A stretch of DNA of 64,000 bases from positions 11,454 through 75,453 of the forward strand of contig VXCM01005622.1 in NCBI GenBank assembly GCA_014773175.1, in the 5' to 3' direction. Every line of letters begins with the position of its first letter. Within the stretch, counting starts at the first letter, position 1. Below are positions 11,001 through 22,749 of the stretch, one piece after another. The DNA is from Lucifuga dentata (taxonomy: Eukaryota; Chordata; Actinopteri; Ophidiiformes; Bythitidae). The translations under genes were made by a program, and so were the position numbers. Below the pieces are notes generated by a model. The model did not search any database, was not told where the DNA came from, and saw only the letters and a program-made list of their open reading frames with translations.

Positions 11001-14000
11001 CTTTATCGCTTTGTTTGGTTCAGTTTCACACGCACACACAAAAGATGCAATCCGACCAAAACATAGCAGCAAAAGTCATGTGAGAACAGTTGCTCTGCTC
11101 ATTGGTCAGAAATGACTGTGGTCGGGAGAAAGAAATCAAAACAGGAAGTAGTTCACTTTGCTAAACGTTCTTCATTGTGGCATCATTTGGTCCATATACC
11201 AAAAAACCTATGACAGCAGAAGCTGAATTTGTATGTGTGGATGAACATACTGAGAACATACAACCACACGCTAACCTGAACATGTGTTAGCTGAGATCGA
11301 TACGTTACGACTGCTTCACAGCCTCCATTTCAACTGCTGTGTCAAGTTTGTTTTACATTCGTCTCCTCTGATATTTTTAAGTTGGGGATATCTGATGAGC
11401 GTCTAACGTAAAACAAGTTTCACTGCAGGTGTGTTGAGCTGTCAGCACACGTGGCCCTCTGCGGTTCTAGAACAATCAATATATCAATGGAGTGTTCAGA
11501 ATTAGTGCAGATCACGTTCCTCCTCTCCCTCCGATTATTTTGCTGCGAGCCTGAATTCAACTGCTAACTGAACCTAAGGGGGAAGTGCTCCGGTGTACTG
11601 AGTGAGCCTGAGAGTTGAATGGAAATTGTCCCCAAACAGAACCACGACATTCAGCCACATTTCCACCAAATCTCCCCTTTGTTCTACATTTTCACGCATA
11701 ACAAAACCATCTCCGAAATTACTGCAACACTAATGTTCATGTGTTAAGTAGCCAAAGTAAATTACCAAATACCATGTATATTCAAGTATAAGCTGAGTTT
11801 TATTACCAAATTTCACAAAGCAAATCAGGGGTCGGCTTATACACGAGAAATTCAAATTTGATCCCAGAGAAGGAAATTTCCAGGTAGAAATACTACCATT
11901 ACCACTACCCATGGAAAATAGTATAAATCATACCTTAGAATGAGATATTTCCTGACTAAACATCTTATCAGCACATTTTTCAGCAGCCAGTAAACTCTGC
12001 TGTGATTGGTCAAAGACAAAAGAATGGGCCAATCAGAGACGAACTTATAAAAGTGCTGTTTCATATACTGGTACTGTACCGTTATTTGGTAGTCTCCTTC
12101 AACATCATGTTATTTATTCATCAGTGATGAGGGCACACGTTACGCAGAGCAGGACTGGAATGAACTGTTTGGTGATTCAGACGAGGAAGAGGAGTCCAGA
12201 AAAGGTAAAGTCAGCTAATGTCAGTTACAGTAATCAGCTGCTGAAATAAATATCATGTTTACTGGTACGTGGATTATTTTCAGAAAATCACAGGAATACT
12301 ATGATAATACCCAGGAAAACAGGTAATTTGGTAAACAAATAAATTTTTGGAACAACATCAGGGTTTTGGTTTTGAGAGATATCTTACCATGTTGAGCCCA
12401 GTCGAAAGAATTTATATGTCCAAATATCAATGTGGGAGTAATACCATATATACTCGACTATAAGCCAACCCCCCAAAGTTGCTCCATCAATTTATTTGTT
12501 TAGCAAGTTAGCCTACCTTTTTTTTCTGGGTATCCTCATAGTATTCCTGTGATTTTCTGAAAATAATCCACGTACCGGTACCGGTAAACAGCTGATTACA
12601 TAACTAACATTAGCTGATACAAGTGTTCCCGACTCCTCTTCCTCTTCTGAATCACCAATGATGCAGTGATGAAGGTAAGGAAAGCTTTACAAATGAGCTT
12701 TAATTATCACGACGCTTATTTAGCATATTTAGCTGTATAATTATGGTGAGTTTTTATGTTAAGAATCTCACCCGTTGTGTTTTCAGTAATTATGCTGTAC
12801 CGGAGTCGATGCGGGTCTGTCTATGTGCTGGAACATTCAGCGATACAGAGTTTCAGCCGACCTCCTGATGTTGTTATTTATTAAATTTATTAGTTTATAA
12901 ATTAACTGTTTTCCTGAGTATTGTCATAGTATTCCTGTGATTTTCTGAAAATAATCCACGTACAGGTCGTGGCTGTTTTAAAACTTCACCGCTTTAACGG
13001 GGCTTCTCTTCCTGACGCACACCGGAATGATAACATCGCTCTTGTTCTTTTCGTGGATTATTTATTTTCTACATCAGAACAACAAAACATGAGGCGAGGA
13101 GAGGTAAATAACTGTACCGCTGCCCCGTTCCTCCAGCTGAGCGTCTGTAGATCCTCCGTGACGGAGCCGGTACGGATCATAGCGGATCACAGCCGGTACT
13201 TCACGGAGCCGGCTCTGATCAATCAGCATATTAAAACTAATAACTTATTTGATTTCACTTTTCCCAAATTAAATATTTTAAACATTTGATAATTAACCAA
13301 GAAATGGCTCTAACATCGGTACCGATATTTATTTCAGCAGCTGATGAGCTACGTAAGAAAAAAAAGCTATGCTAGCCCTTACTGCCTCCAAATGCCTTAA
13401 TAAGATGTTTAGTCAGGAAATATCTTATTATAAGGTATGATTTAAACTGTTTTCCGNAAATGCCTTAATAAGATGTTTAGTCAGGAAATATCTTATTATA
13501 AGGTATGATTTAAACTGTTTTCCGTGGGTAGTGGTAATGGTATTTCCACGCCTGGAAATTTCGGTCTGATTTGAAAATTTGCGTTGTGAAATTTGGTGAA
13601 AAAAACTCGGCTTATAGTCAAGTATATACGGTAATTTACCTGTTTCAGAATGTAGATATTTACGTAACAATACACTTAAACCATATACTTTATTTTTGAT
13701 TGGTGACCATGGAAACGAGTTCCACTATGTGCTTATTTGTTGTTTTTTTTTTTGGTGAAGAAAGAAGAAAACTGATTAGAAGATATTTTGGAGCTAATCC
13801 TACTATTTACCAATTCAAGAAGTTGATGAGCACAAAAAATGTCAAAGTTTTGTTTGATTTAGTGAAATTTATTAAGAAAATATGGTGCAGTTTTTGATTT
13901 CTGATAATTGATTTTTATGTTTGTGCAAAGTTTTTGGTTTCTATGTTTTGTGTATATGCTGGTTGTTGCTTGTTTGTGTTTTTTTCATTCCTTATACCCT

Positions 14001-16964
14001 GATGAGGGGTATATAGGAGAATTAAAAGAATTAAAAGAAAGGAGTGGGCTTATATATGGGTTTCTTTAAAAAAATCTAAATTTTTGGAACATCAGCTCAA
14101 GTATATATGGTACTCGCTCAGATTCTTAGTCTTCTTTACAACGTGCTCGTGTTATTCTGCATTCCATCTGAACAAAGTTCTTGTCCAGTGTGCAATAAAG
14201 ATAGTTTGTAGTAAAATATGTCTGTCGGTACTTGGAAGGAAAATTTGGAATGATTGAAATAAAGTTTCCAGTTGTTTGTACCTTTCCTGGTCTGTCGAAC
14301 AGGAGAGTGTGGAGAGGTTTCAGATCGACTGGCTTCATCTTCCCGATGTGGTAGCCAGTGCGCGGAATGTCGCCCAACTTTTCTCCTCCACCTGAAGAAA
14401 CGATAAACACGCTGATGGCTGTCGTACATCTGAGTTTTGCTGTAATCTAGAGATGCGGAGACCTCCACAAATATGGCCACGCTTGCTAAATACAAGCAAA
14501 ATGGGCTGTGGAAACCAAAACAAAAAAAGTCTACCGTTTATCCTCTTGGTCTTTCATTCCAAATGTTAACAAAAATATAATCTTTAATTCAAGTAAAATA
14601 ATTGAAAGGAAAAAAGGAATTCTTATCATGAAAGAAATAGTTTTATCAGTCTGCTTGGAGGCGTCTGATCGTAGTTTTGGAGACTTTCTTACCCAAAAAT
14701 GTCTGCAAATCTCTTGCTGTGATGCTTGGAGATTCTTTATCCACTCAAACCATCACCATCATCATCATCATCATCCTCACTGTGTGGAGCCAATACACAC
14801 GTTCTCTTCCAGAAGAATATTTGTTTCATGATTAAAAAAAAATATATTTTTCTTTCATTTGTTCCACTTGAATTGCAGGTTATATTTTTGTTAATATTTT
14901 GAATGAAAGGTCAAGAGGAAAACACGGCCCATTTCATTTTTATTTACCAAGAGTGTCAAGATTTGTGGAGGCCTCTGTACCTGGATGGCTTCAATTTAAA
15001 TAGAAATGTTTCAGGCCTTACAGAATACAGATAAGTTATCATATTTTGAACAATATAACTAAATCAAACAGTCATAATTTTACCGTCTTCAATCCTGAGC
15101 TTCTCCATCTGTTTTGGTGCCTGGATATCGAGCCTCTCGACCATCTTCTTTGCTCTCTTCCCTTCAACAATTTCATTTGCAGCTGTAAGGATGGAGAAAA
15201 AAAAAAGAACAAAAAATCCAATAAATCAGTGTTAATGTGTGAGACAGACAGAGAGACCCACACTTCCACAAATAAGTCCTATGGTGCCAGTTGGTGTGTT
15301 CCACAGCCCTTCGTTTCCATGTTTCAAGCACTTGTGTCTTTTCCTCGCGTCTTAGTCCCGCCCACTGAAGACGTGAGGAAAAGACGTGAGAACAGAGAAA
15401 TGACAATTTAAGAGAAATAAATCGTCGCTCCTCAAGCATCATCTTAAGTGATGTCTCTTACTGATGATGTCACAGCTGATCAGCTTGGAGCTGCTTTGTT
15501 TTAGTTTCTAGATGATAATAAAATAATGAAATATTCTCCTCTGATTATCTATAAAGACAGTTTCTCTGTCTGTGGCACCAACATCTCTAGAACCCGGCTC
15601 TGTATGAAGCTGAAATTCAGCAGGTTTATTGCTCAGGACCCAAGGACGTGNCTCTAGAACCCGGCTCTGTATGAAGCTGAAATTCAGCAGGTTTATTGCT
15701 CAGGACCCAAGGACGTGCAGTGTCACGTGAAGTTGTTTGGATGAACGGTTCTTGAATTGAGCTGTGCCGATAAAAAGTAGTCCGTGTGGCAGCATACGCT
15801 CCAGGCGCAGTGGCACGGTCTCAACCCGACCCCAAACAAAGCTAGCTCACGAGAACATGCAGAACTAAATTATGGCAGGATGCGGTGCACAGCAGAAAGT
15901 CCGGCCTGTTCCAAACAGGCATGTTTTGAACGGATGCTGCAGTAGTTACTGTAACAATTAACATGAGCAGTTTGACAAACATGCAGAACAATCTGATGTT
16001 ATAATCACCAGATCATCATGTTTCTAAGTGTGTTTCACTGCTCAGAGTTAAAATATAAAGTTCATCAGTGTTATGAACTTCAACTGACAGGATGTTTTAT
16101 TAAACATTTCGGTGGATTTTGTTGCTGGTTGTAACAATATAGCGGAGTTGTTTTATGATTCTTTATCATTCAGAGCTTCACTAAACATTAACGACATCAT
16201 CAATCAGACTAAATCAAACATCAATAATCAGTCAGTTTACATCTGAGATGTTGCTGTTATTTTTCTGTCCTCATGTTTGATGAAACTCATGATGAGGTCA
16301 TATTAAGATGTGTGTTGGTGTATCAGATCAGCTGTAGNTGTTTGATGAAACTCATGATGAGGTCATATTAAGATGTGTGTTGGTGTATCAGATCAGCTGT
16401 AGCAAATCTGTCCAATCAGAAACAGACTTCCAGTAAAAGGGCATGTCTGTCAGGTAACAGACTTCCTGTAGGAGCATCTCGTGTTTCCTCGATCATGTTT
16501 CCCTGATGAAGCTCCTCCATCCTCAGAGCGGCAATAAGAACTTTGGAACATGCTTAAAGATGGAGGACCAAACCTGGGTCACACGAAGATCGATCAAATA
16601 AGGGCTGTGGAACACACCTATAGTCTGGCAGCAAGTTCTTTATTATCCAGCTTTGACTAAAATGTTGCTGGAATTAGATTACTGTTCAAAACTGGCTCCA
16701 GAGGTTAGAGGTCTTCAGGCCTGAAAACTTGGATTTTCATTTTAATAATATTTTAGCATGCATAAGGGTATCCACCAATATCAACTTTTATCAGCATGTG
16801 GAGTGTTTGTTATGTTCTTTGCTCCATCTTTTTCTCTTTTTACCTGGTCGTGAGGAGTGGCTTTTCTTTGGACTGGACTGTTCTTCTTGTGGCATCTGTT
16901 CCTCCAAGTCTTTCTCTAAAGGTGCAGCAGGTTTGTCCATCGGCTCCTCCGCCACCTCACTCAT
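5941..16964 (-). CDS. dek: DEK chromatin protein, complete coding region in 11 coding exons
   Basis: DEK binds DNA and histones, introduces supercoils and acts in chromatin organisation and RNA processing in the nucleus. Coding exons in transcript order are 16964-16844, 15182-15084, 14391-14282, 10792-10698, 9230-9101, 8384-8013, 7816-7649, 7349-7271, 7168-7026, 6263-6195 and 5952-5941. Every junction has AG/GT ends and the phases agree, giving 1398 nt and 465 residues, against 375 in human. Recognisable parts are IVEGKR near residue 45, a pseudo-SAP region at about 74-141 (including FSGFPF), the SAP box at about 147-185, an acidic and Lys-rich middle at 186-391, and the DEK C-terminal domain at about 409-465. 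The start at 16964 (MSEVAEEP) follows a short 5' UTR in the same exon. The extra length lies mostly in the low-complexity middle. Confidence 0.95.
6195..6263 (-). CDS. dek: dek exon encoding part of the C-terminal domain
   Basis: Acceptor TTTGTTTCAG and donor GTAAGC flank 23 codons starting VYDTYPNHDLTSRKDFIK, matching human VYENYPTYDLTERKDFIK. The adjacent intron carries a (GT)n run at 6150-6179. Confidence 0.92.
6264..7025 (-). other. dek intron
   Basis: It lies between the last two main C-terminal exons. It has purine and pyrimidine tracts and two A-runs joined by N at 6913. Nothing else is seen. Confidence 0.6.
7026..7168 (-). CDS. dek: dek exon encoding the start of the C-terminal domain
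   Basis: It encodes EDSTDDGEPLINLVRKKVPS then DQQLKQTVQKLLEENSLDEL and TMKQIYQK. It aligns with human DEK SEDSSDDEPLIKKLKKPPTD and ELKETIKKLLASANLEEVTM. The donor is AAG|GTCAGC. Confidence 0.93.
7271..7349 (-). CDS. dek: dek exon, Lys/Ser-rich linker
   Basis: It encodes 26 codons starting SKKKKAKPAAKTKKADSSSH and ends with one base of a Glu codon. KKADSSS matches the human protein. Confidence 0.88.
7649..7816 (-). CDS. dek: dek exon, basic linker
   Basis: 56 codons begin SPKSKQRGKTAVKKSAPAKR and end with an acidic patch and NADKK. Acceptor and donor are consensus and phase 0 on both sides. Its very basic composition fits DEK's nuclear-localising middle part. Confidence 0.88.
8013..8384 (-). 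CDS. dek: dek exon, basic then acidic low-complexity region
   Basis: 124 codons start RVISKKKRRSKKK, pass a Ser/Lys-rich part and end in a Glu/Asp stretch. The final Asp run is coded by a nearly pure GAT repeat (CATCAT on the plus strand at about 8016-8046), which is prone to length change. The donor is GAT|GTGAGG. Acidic stretches in DEK bind histones. Confidence 0.92.
8385..9100 (-). other. dek intron
   Basis: AT-rich intron between the SAP exon and the acidic exon. No separate feature is seen. Confidence 0.6.
9101..9230 (-). CDS. dek: dek exon encoding the SAP box
   Basis: It encodes CSKLRFICKVLDLEQKGSQS followed by DLVEKILTFLTSPKSSGK. It aligns with human LKSICEVLDLERSGVNSELV and KRILNFLMHPKPSGK. 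The SAP fold binds DNA. Ends are phase 2 and phase 0. Confidence 0.95.
9881..10428 (+). mobile_element. TTAA-flanked MITE, copy C (contains the assembly gap)
   Basis: TTAA occurs at 9877-9880 and 10429-10432. It begins AGGACCATACCATCC and ends in the inverted form. The N run at 10111-10229 replaces the family segment between GTATTCAGGT and TAACTATTAG. Confidence 0.9.
10111..10229. other. Assembly gap of 119 N
   Basis: It lies entirely inside MITE copy C in a dek intron. In copy E (36193-36772) the corresponding segment is 142 bp (36431-36572), so the gap size is approximate. Confidence 0.95.
10698..10792 (-). CDS. dek: dek exon with FSGFPF motif
   Basis: 31 codons start ISTMKKNLRLFSGFPFDMDS and the exon ends in two bases of a Lys codon completed by the next exon. 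Human DEK has VSSLKKNVGQFSGFPFEKGS here. Confidence 0.95.
10793..14281 (-). other. dek intron, mostly transposon remains
   Basis: Everything from about 11745 to 14116 belongs to one repeat cluster (see separate entry). The rest has no visible feature. Confidence 0.6.
11745..14116. repeat. Cluster of a DNA-transposon family with ends like ACCATATATACTCGACTATA
   Basis: One unit has ends at about 12443 and 13634 that are inverted copies (ACC[A/G]TATATACT[C/T]GACTATAAGCC). Further ends of the family lie near 11760-11850 and 14040-14115. The segments carrying TTCAGCAGCTGAT and TCAGAAAATCACAGGAATAC recur in both orientations. At about 12122-12206 a short frame reads EQDWNELFGDSDEEEES, and a reversed related copy lies near 12630, so it may be a transposase tail. 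Other copies lie at 46255-46515 and 49310-49986. The superfamily is not assigned. N at 13457 joins a 66-bp duplication. Confidence 0.65.
14282..14391 (-). CDS. dek: dek exon, start of the DNA-binding core
   Basis: It encodes GGEKLGDIPRTGYHIGKMKP then VDLKPLHTLLFDRPGK. It corresponds to human GKGQKLCEIERIHFFLSKKK and LRNLHKLLYNRPG. The donor is AAG|GTACAA. Confidence 0.95.
15084..15182 (-). CDS. dek: dek exon with IVEGKR motif
   Basis: It encodes ANEIVEGKRAKKMVERLDIQ then APKQMEKLRIEDG. IVEGKREKKKVERL is the human counterpart. The acceptor is CCTTACAG and the donor is ACG|GTAAAA, phase 1 on both sides. Confidence 0.95.
15293..16618. mobile_element. DNA-transposon-like element with perfect 19-bp inverted ends in a dek intron
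   Basis: The left end GGTGTGTTCCACAGCCCTT (15293-15311) is the exact reverse complement of 16600-16618. The interior includes the segment 15555-15955, which recurs at 21212-21475, and a TCCCGCCCACT-containing segment (about 15330-15425) that recurs inverted at about 26820-26910. N at 15651 and 16338 join 65-66 bp duplications. No open reading frame of note and no clear target-site duplication. Confidence 0.7.
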
Positions 16965-16983
16965 GTCTGCTCCGTGTCTGGAT
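16844..16983 (-). CDS. dek: dek exon 2: 5' UTR end and first coding part
   Basis: The acceptor TTACTCAG ends at 16984, a short UTR follows, and ATG is at 16964-16962 in ACATGAGTG context. The 40 codons start MSEVAEEPMDKPAAPLEKDL and end in SSRP plus one base before GTAAAA. The frame is open upstream to another Met at 17000, but that lies before the acceptor and would be intronic. Confidence 0.85.
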
Positions 16984-18480
16984 CTGAGTAACTTGTCCAA
17001 ATGGGAGAAAGATGAACACCTGCTTCACTTTAACACTCTCAGGATAAATGTGTTTCATTCACACTGAGTCAAAAATGCTGTTTTATGAAGCTTTGCATCC
17101 TGATACGAATCACAATTTGCTGACCTAACTGATATGCACAAACATAAACAGTCACTTCCCTTTAAACTTGTCATAAAGTTGAATGATCACCCCGACATGG
17201 TCTCAACAAAAACTGAAGCACACATAGGCTGAATGATTGTTTTTCCCATTTATGAGTAATCTCGATTATTTCTCCCCCAATAAGCAGTTAAGCATTTAGT
17301 CAATGAAATATCAAAAATAATGACAAATATCATCACAAGTGCCCAGAGCCCAAGGCAACATCTCCAAATGGCTCCAATATTTTGTCTGACAAACAGTCCA
17401 AAAACCTAAAGATACTGAATTTACATGGAAAAGAGAAAAGAAGCAAATCTTCACAATGAAGAAGCAGGAAATGAACAACAGTTCTGGATTTTTACACAGA
17501 AGGACTAACTGATTATTAAAGTTGTCAATTAATTTTAGGCTGGGCAACTAATCCATTAGTTGTTTGACAACTAGACAGAATTACACTGCACTGAGAAGTT
17601 TGTATCCACACATAACACAGATTTTCAAATCTGATCAAACTGGTCACTATATAAATGATCAACTAAACAAGATTTTGTTGCAATATAAAACCTACTATTA
17701 GAAACTGTTTACACTGATCCATGCAGAGGATTCTGGTGGAGGAAGGTTAGAAAGCAGGCACCAAAATAACTACGTGTTGCTTAGTGTGTCAGACGTATGA
17801 TGAAAGACAGGTTAAAGAGTCGTGCAGGCGTAAAGTTAGCAAACATTAAGTAATTTAAAGCCCGATGTATGCATTTCTCATTAAATTGCCAAAACTTTCA
17901 ACGAAGTATGGTAGCTGGGTTACGTGAATTTGTCTGCAATTGCTAACTACACTGTTAAATCCTCACATAAAATATAAGATTCGATTCAGGTCTACTAAAA
18001 TGTGTTTCTATGAATGAAACGGGAGAAAATATCCCTGTCTGTGTTTATGTCTGTCGTCATGCTCTCCGTTTCGTTTCGTTTTGCTATACAGTTTAAACGA
18101 ACGTCACATCCGTGCGGATTGGCGCGCTGCGTGCGTTACAAACATTTTACTCACTTTGCGCAACTTAAAGTCAGATATCAGCCTGACAGAGCCTTAAACT
18201 TACACCTCCACGCCTGTGTCACTCCAGAGTTTGATTTTTAGTGAGGTAAAGACACTATTTCCAGCAGAGTGGAAAATGACGGCTGCTTCCCTGCAGCTAG
18301 TCAGCAGCTTGCTAACGTTAACATTAGCTGTAATGTTCACTAACAGCAACGTAGAGAGAAACAGCGGAGCGACTTGTCAACGCTGTAAACCTACTACGTG
18401 GAAATAAAATCTGTATAAATGCCGCCCAGCGTCCAAACCGCCAGTGTGTGACGTTACTTGACAAACTAATAAAACTTCAC
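16984..18480 (-). other. dek first intron
   Basis: No coding or repeat feature I can name. Short ORFs here have no recognisable content. Confidence 0.5.
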
Positions 18481-18545
18481 CTGTATGAAGCAGATAATCG
18501 CGTCTCCTCCTCCTCTGGGCTGATCTTTGTTTTTTGTTTTTTTTG
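18481..18545 (-). other. dek: Probable non-coding first exon of dek
   Basis: A strong donor CATACAG|GTGAAG at 18481/18480 on the minus strand, directly downstream of CCAAT and YY1-like promoter elements, fits a non-coding first exon as in mammalian DEK. The 5' end is a guess. Confidence 0.55.
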
Positions 18546-18640
18546 TTTGCGCTTTCAAAATGGCGGTTTGTCTAATGGGCAGGGACTGACGCGACGGCCA
18601 ATCCACCGATTGGACCAATGCCTGATGACGTTTATCTTCT
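18546..18640 (-). promoter_or_regulatory. Probable dek promoter with CCAAT boxes and a YY1-like site
   Basis: CAAAATGGCGGTTTG at about 18557 resembles the YY1 core. GGCCAATCC, GATTGG and ACCAATG, i.e. CCAAT boxes on both strands, cluster at 18597-18618, next to TGATGACGTT, which resembles a CRE. NF-Y and YY1 sites are described for the mammalian DEK promoter. Usage here is inferred. Confidence 0.5.
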
Positions 18641-21211
18641 TCTTCGTGGAACTTGAAAAGGGGGAATCTTATCAAGTTAATGCAGCATTACCGCCTCCTA
18701 CTGTTGTTGCAATCTGTATAAAAATCTTGTATCCTGCTTGCAGTGATTTGCAGATTAAAACCCAGACTCGTCTGGGTTGTGGCTGAAAAGTGAAAGATTT
18801 TTAGACGTCTGCATTACACTTTTTTTAACCACATTAACAAGTTTTTTTTTTTTAATCACATTCCGTGCATTTCAATGCCTGTAATGCAGTAAGGTNCATT
18901 AACAAGTTTTTTTTTTTTAATCACATTCCGTGCATTTCAATGCCTGTAATGCAGTAAGGTATTCACTGATGAAGTTTAAAATGCTGTAACAATAGTGTAA
19001 CCTAGATAATTTTCAACCAAACAAAGTTAATCTGCTTTTAACCTTTTTAAACTTGGCTATATTTGCAATGTAGATTTATAATAGCGTAAAAAAAAAAAAA
19101 AAAAAATCCTGATCCTTATCCTGATAAAAACTGATTATATCAACACCACTACAACACATATTCATTCATTAATCTTAATCTATACTTATTTTGACAGAAG
19201 CAGCATTTTGTGATGAATGTGAAGTTTCCAGATGTAGACTTTCCACCTCATTCTCATTCACTCCTCTCATCATATGCAGGGGCTTCTGGTCCCAGCAGAG
19301 CAGATCTGACCAGCTGAAGGCTTGATGGAGGACTAATGAGACTCTGCAGCAGCATCATCAGGGTTCAGCTGACAGGAGGATGTTTCTGTTTCCGGAACTG
19401 CTGCTGGAAATGTGAAGGGATGAGAAACAACGATCCACTGCGGCATTTATATGTACATGTACACATCATAAACAGCCACAAGACACCTCCAAGTTATAAT
19501 ATCTTGGGAAAAAAAATGCCACTACATTATGAAAATAAAATCATATCCTTAAGAAAAAAAAAATAGTTGTAATAAGCCGTAACAGCACTTTTTTTTTTCA
19601 AGAAAGAATATAAAAACAAAGTCACATAATTTGAGAAGAAAGTTACAATCAGAAAATGGTAATATTACAAGAAAATGTATAAACATCCGGTTTAGTCAAT
19701 TTATTTAATGGTTTAAATTTGAAATCCAAACAAATTTCAATTATATTGACAATACACTTGATTTTTTTTTTTTTTTTTTTTTTAACTGAAAATCTAATCA
19801 AAAACCTGCTGAACCTTTTTAATGCAAAAAACAAAGACCAAACTCATAATTTCCTTTCCTTTCCTTTCCTTACCATAAACACTGGTATGGTCCTTTAAAT
19901 CAGATATTATTTCAGCTGCACTGGGTTTGACCCAAAAACAGCATCCAGAAGATTGATGCGGTGATTCCAGCCTGCAGCGATCTGTCAGGAGTGACATTTC
20001 TGTGTTCCTGCACATCATTTGAACCAGCTGTCAGTACGTTTGTTTTCTAGAGGAACTTTTCAGAATTTTCTTGAGTTATGACATTTCTCTGAGGGCAAAG
20101 AACAGAATATCTCAAGTTAGTTCTATGTAGAGCTTCACATTTAAAAGTCATAAAATGATCTTAAATTGGAGCTGTGATGGTTGTTTCTGTACAGTTAAAT
20201 GGAATCTGATGATCACCCACCTTTGATTCCTGACATCATGGGACAAATGAGGAGTTCATTCCCAGTTTAATGTGAGAAAAAAAAAACATAACTTAAGTTT
20301 ATCATTAAGGTAGAAGAATCACATTTTTTCTGCTAATTAATTATGATGTTAGCTGATATCTTTGCTAAGTTCAGGATATCTCAAAAGAACTTTCACAGCA
20401 CCAAAAATTACAGCTACAAAATCTGACCATAATCAGCTTACCAAAAGTAGCGTTTGTTGCAGGATTATTGTATTTCATTGGATTTATGCTGTGAAATCAT
20501 GATGTTTCTACTCAGTATATTTTTTAAATAATTACAGTGTTTGTGTGTATTCAATAATCTGGAAGTCAATCTGACAGTGACAGCAGCTTCCAATCCTGTG
20601 ATTTTTTTAGTTGATGTGCTGTTGGCCACATGGTGGCGCTGTAGGAACAGGATGTGTGAAGGAAAAGTGGAGCCCCTTTTTAATTGCAATAAGGTTAGAC
20701 TCAGAAAACTCCCTTTGTTGCCAGGCAACAGCTTCTCACTGTGATTGGCTGCTTGTCTGCAGAGTGTATGGAGGCTCATAAATGCCACAGACACACAGGA
20801 AGGAAGTAAACTTTGTCAAATCTGGCCTTTATTTACCTTCGAAAAAACACTTTTACAGTGAATCTTTCTGTCTGCAGTTAGAACACTGAGGAGATTTAAA
20901 ATTATAGCTGAGATTATTGTTTTTTTTAATATTGATTTTGGTTCAACATTTTTAGAAAACTTATAGGCTGCACGTTTTAGTGCATGTATATTGCACTGAA
21001 CACCAATTTAAATTGTTTTCACTAATTTAAACTTTTTTTCAACTTCTCCCCTAAAATTCCACAAATTTCTGAAAGAATTTATTACACCAGAGTCTCACTT
21101 CATTGAGAGTCCCCCTTAATCTTTAAGTTTAAAATGCTAACTTATGCTTACTCAGAAATAATAAACTGCTATCATGTCTGTCGTTTCAGAGAGTTAATAC
21201 ATAGATGAATC
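18641..21211. other. Intergenic region between dek and kcnv1, first part
   Basis: Between about 18640 and 18710 a GCATTACCGCCTCCTACTG stretch resembles common fish interspersed repeats. Then come AT-rich sequence, an A-run at about 19090-19106, a T-run at 19765-19783 and an N-joined duplication at 18896. No gene is supported. Confidence 0.4.
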
Positions 21212-21475
21212 TGACTATAAAGACAGAATCTCTGTCTGTGGCACCAACATCTTAGAACCTGGTGCTGTATGAAGTTTAATATTCAGCAGGTTTATTGCTC
21301 AGGACCCAAAGATGTGCAGCATCACACGTGAAGTTGTTTGGATGAGCGGTTCTGAATTGAGCTGTGCCGGTAAAAAGTAGTCCGCGTGGCAGGATACGCT
21401 CCAGGTGTGGCAGTCCAGTGGCACGGTCTCAACCTGACCCCCCATACAGCAAACAAAGCTAGCTCAGAGGACGTG
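21212..21475. repeat. Second copy of the repeat found at 15555-15955
   Basis: It shares GCAGGTTTATTGCTCAGGAC and GTGAAGTTGTTTGGATGA with the copy in the dek intron. A continuation of the same repeat appears at about 22540-22650, so this copy seems interrupted by later insertions, including the SINE at 22035. Confidence 0.7.
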
Positions 21476-22034
21476 CTTATGTTGTTTGAGAAGTTCATTT
21501 GTTTTGACGACGCTGTGCAGATAAACACTAGTTATGTTTCACTATACTGGAAGCTCAACTTTATGTTGCCATGTCTGTCAACACTCCCGTTTTTCCTGGG
21601 TTTCTCCCATATTTTCACTCCCTCTCCCAGCAGTCTCCTATTTTGTCATTTCTCCCATAAATCTCCTGTATTTTGACAGTTATACAGAATTGTAATTGGC
21701 CCAATCAAATTGTTTCGGTCATTATGTGGCACACAAGTGGGGTGCTGCCAGGGACACCTGAAGCCAAGCGGAACCAAAGTTGATTGAAACATTTTCTCAT
21801 GGGAGCAATAAACAAAGATAACACTGTCATGCTAGCAAAACTTTTTTCAATGACTTTCAATGAGAGAATAAGATTGGGTCGGGGGGTCGGGNCGGGGGTC
21901 GGGGGGTCATGTCCCAGAAAATCTCCCATATTTTTAAAGCTCAGTGTTGAAAGGTATGTGTTGTACTGGAGCTAACAATAGCTAACAATGCTACCAGGAC
22001 ATAATGCTATTATTAGCAAACAATGATAGCTAGC

Positions 22035-22415
22035 GAGGCAGCATGGTGGCGCAGTGGTTAGCGCTGTTGCCTAACAGCAAGAAGGTCCTGGGTTCGATTC
22101 CCAGCCGGGGCAGGTCCTTTATGTGTGGAGTTTGTATGTTCTCCGCGTGGGTTTTCTCCCACCTCCAAAGACATGCATGTCAGGTGAACTGGGAACTCTA
22201 AATTGCCCGTAAGCGTGAATGTGTCTTTGTGACAGACTGGTGATCTGTCCAGGGTGTACCCCGCCTCTCACCCTATGACCTCTGGGATAGGCTCCAGCTC
22301 CCCTGTGACCCTCAACAGGACAAATGGGTTTAGAAAATGGATGGATGGNATAGGCTCCAGCTCCCCTGTGACCCTCAACAGGACAAATGGGTTTAGAAAA
22401 TGGATGGATGGATGG
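22035..22415 (+). mobile_element. tRNA-derived SINE, copy 1, with 12-bp target duplication
   Basis: The head has a pol III A box (TGGCGCAGTGG) and B box (GGTTCGATTCC). The tail ends in GAAAATGGATGGATGG repeats. Perfect ATGATAGCTAGC copies flank it at 22023-22034 and 22416-22427. The N at 22349 joins a duplicated segment, so the true element is shorter. It is not a functional tRNA gene. Confidence 0.9.
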
Positions 22416-22749
22416 ATGATAGCTAGCATTGCTAACCTACAAATAGCTATGCTGCTACTGTTGTTAGCCACCAAACACAACTGTGTTAACCCCATATTAT
22501 CTACAGATCAATAGTTAGTTGTTGAACACTGAAGGGAAATGGAGTTGGAAGAGTTTATGAAGTTCTCACTTTGTATGAAGGGAAAAGCGGTTCTCACCAT
22601 GAAGTCCAGCCCGTTCTGAACACGCACACTTTGAACGGGCACTGCACTCGTCTGAAAAAAGAAGAAATATTCTTCATTTCTTGTTAACATGTGACAATCT
22701 GTATTCTAAGAAACTAGCTCTTAATAAATGTTAATAATTGTTTTGGGAT

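Noticed and set aside
22050..22110. tRNA gene suggested by A and B boxes
   Set aside because: The boxes belong to a SINE with a GGAT tail and target duplication, and no cloverleaf follows. The same holds for 40800-40860.
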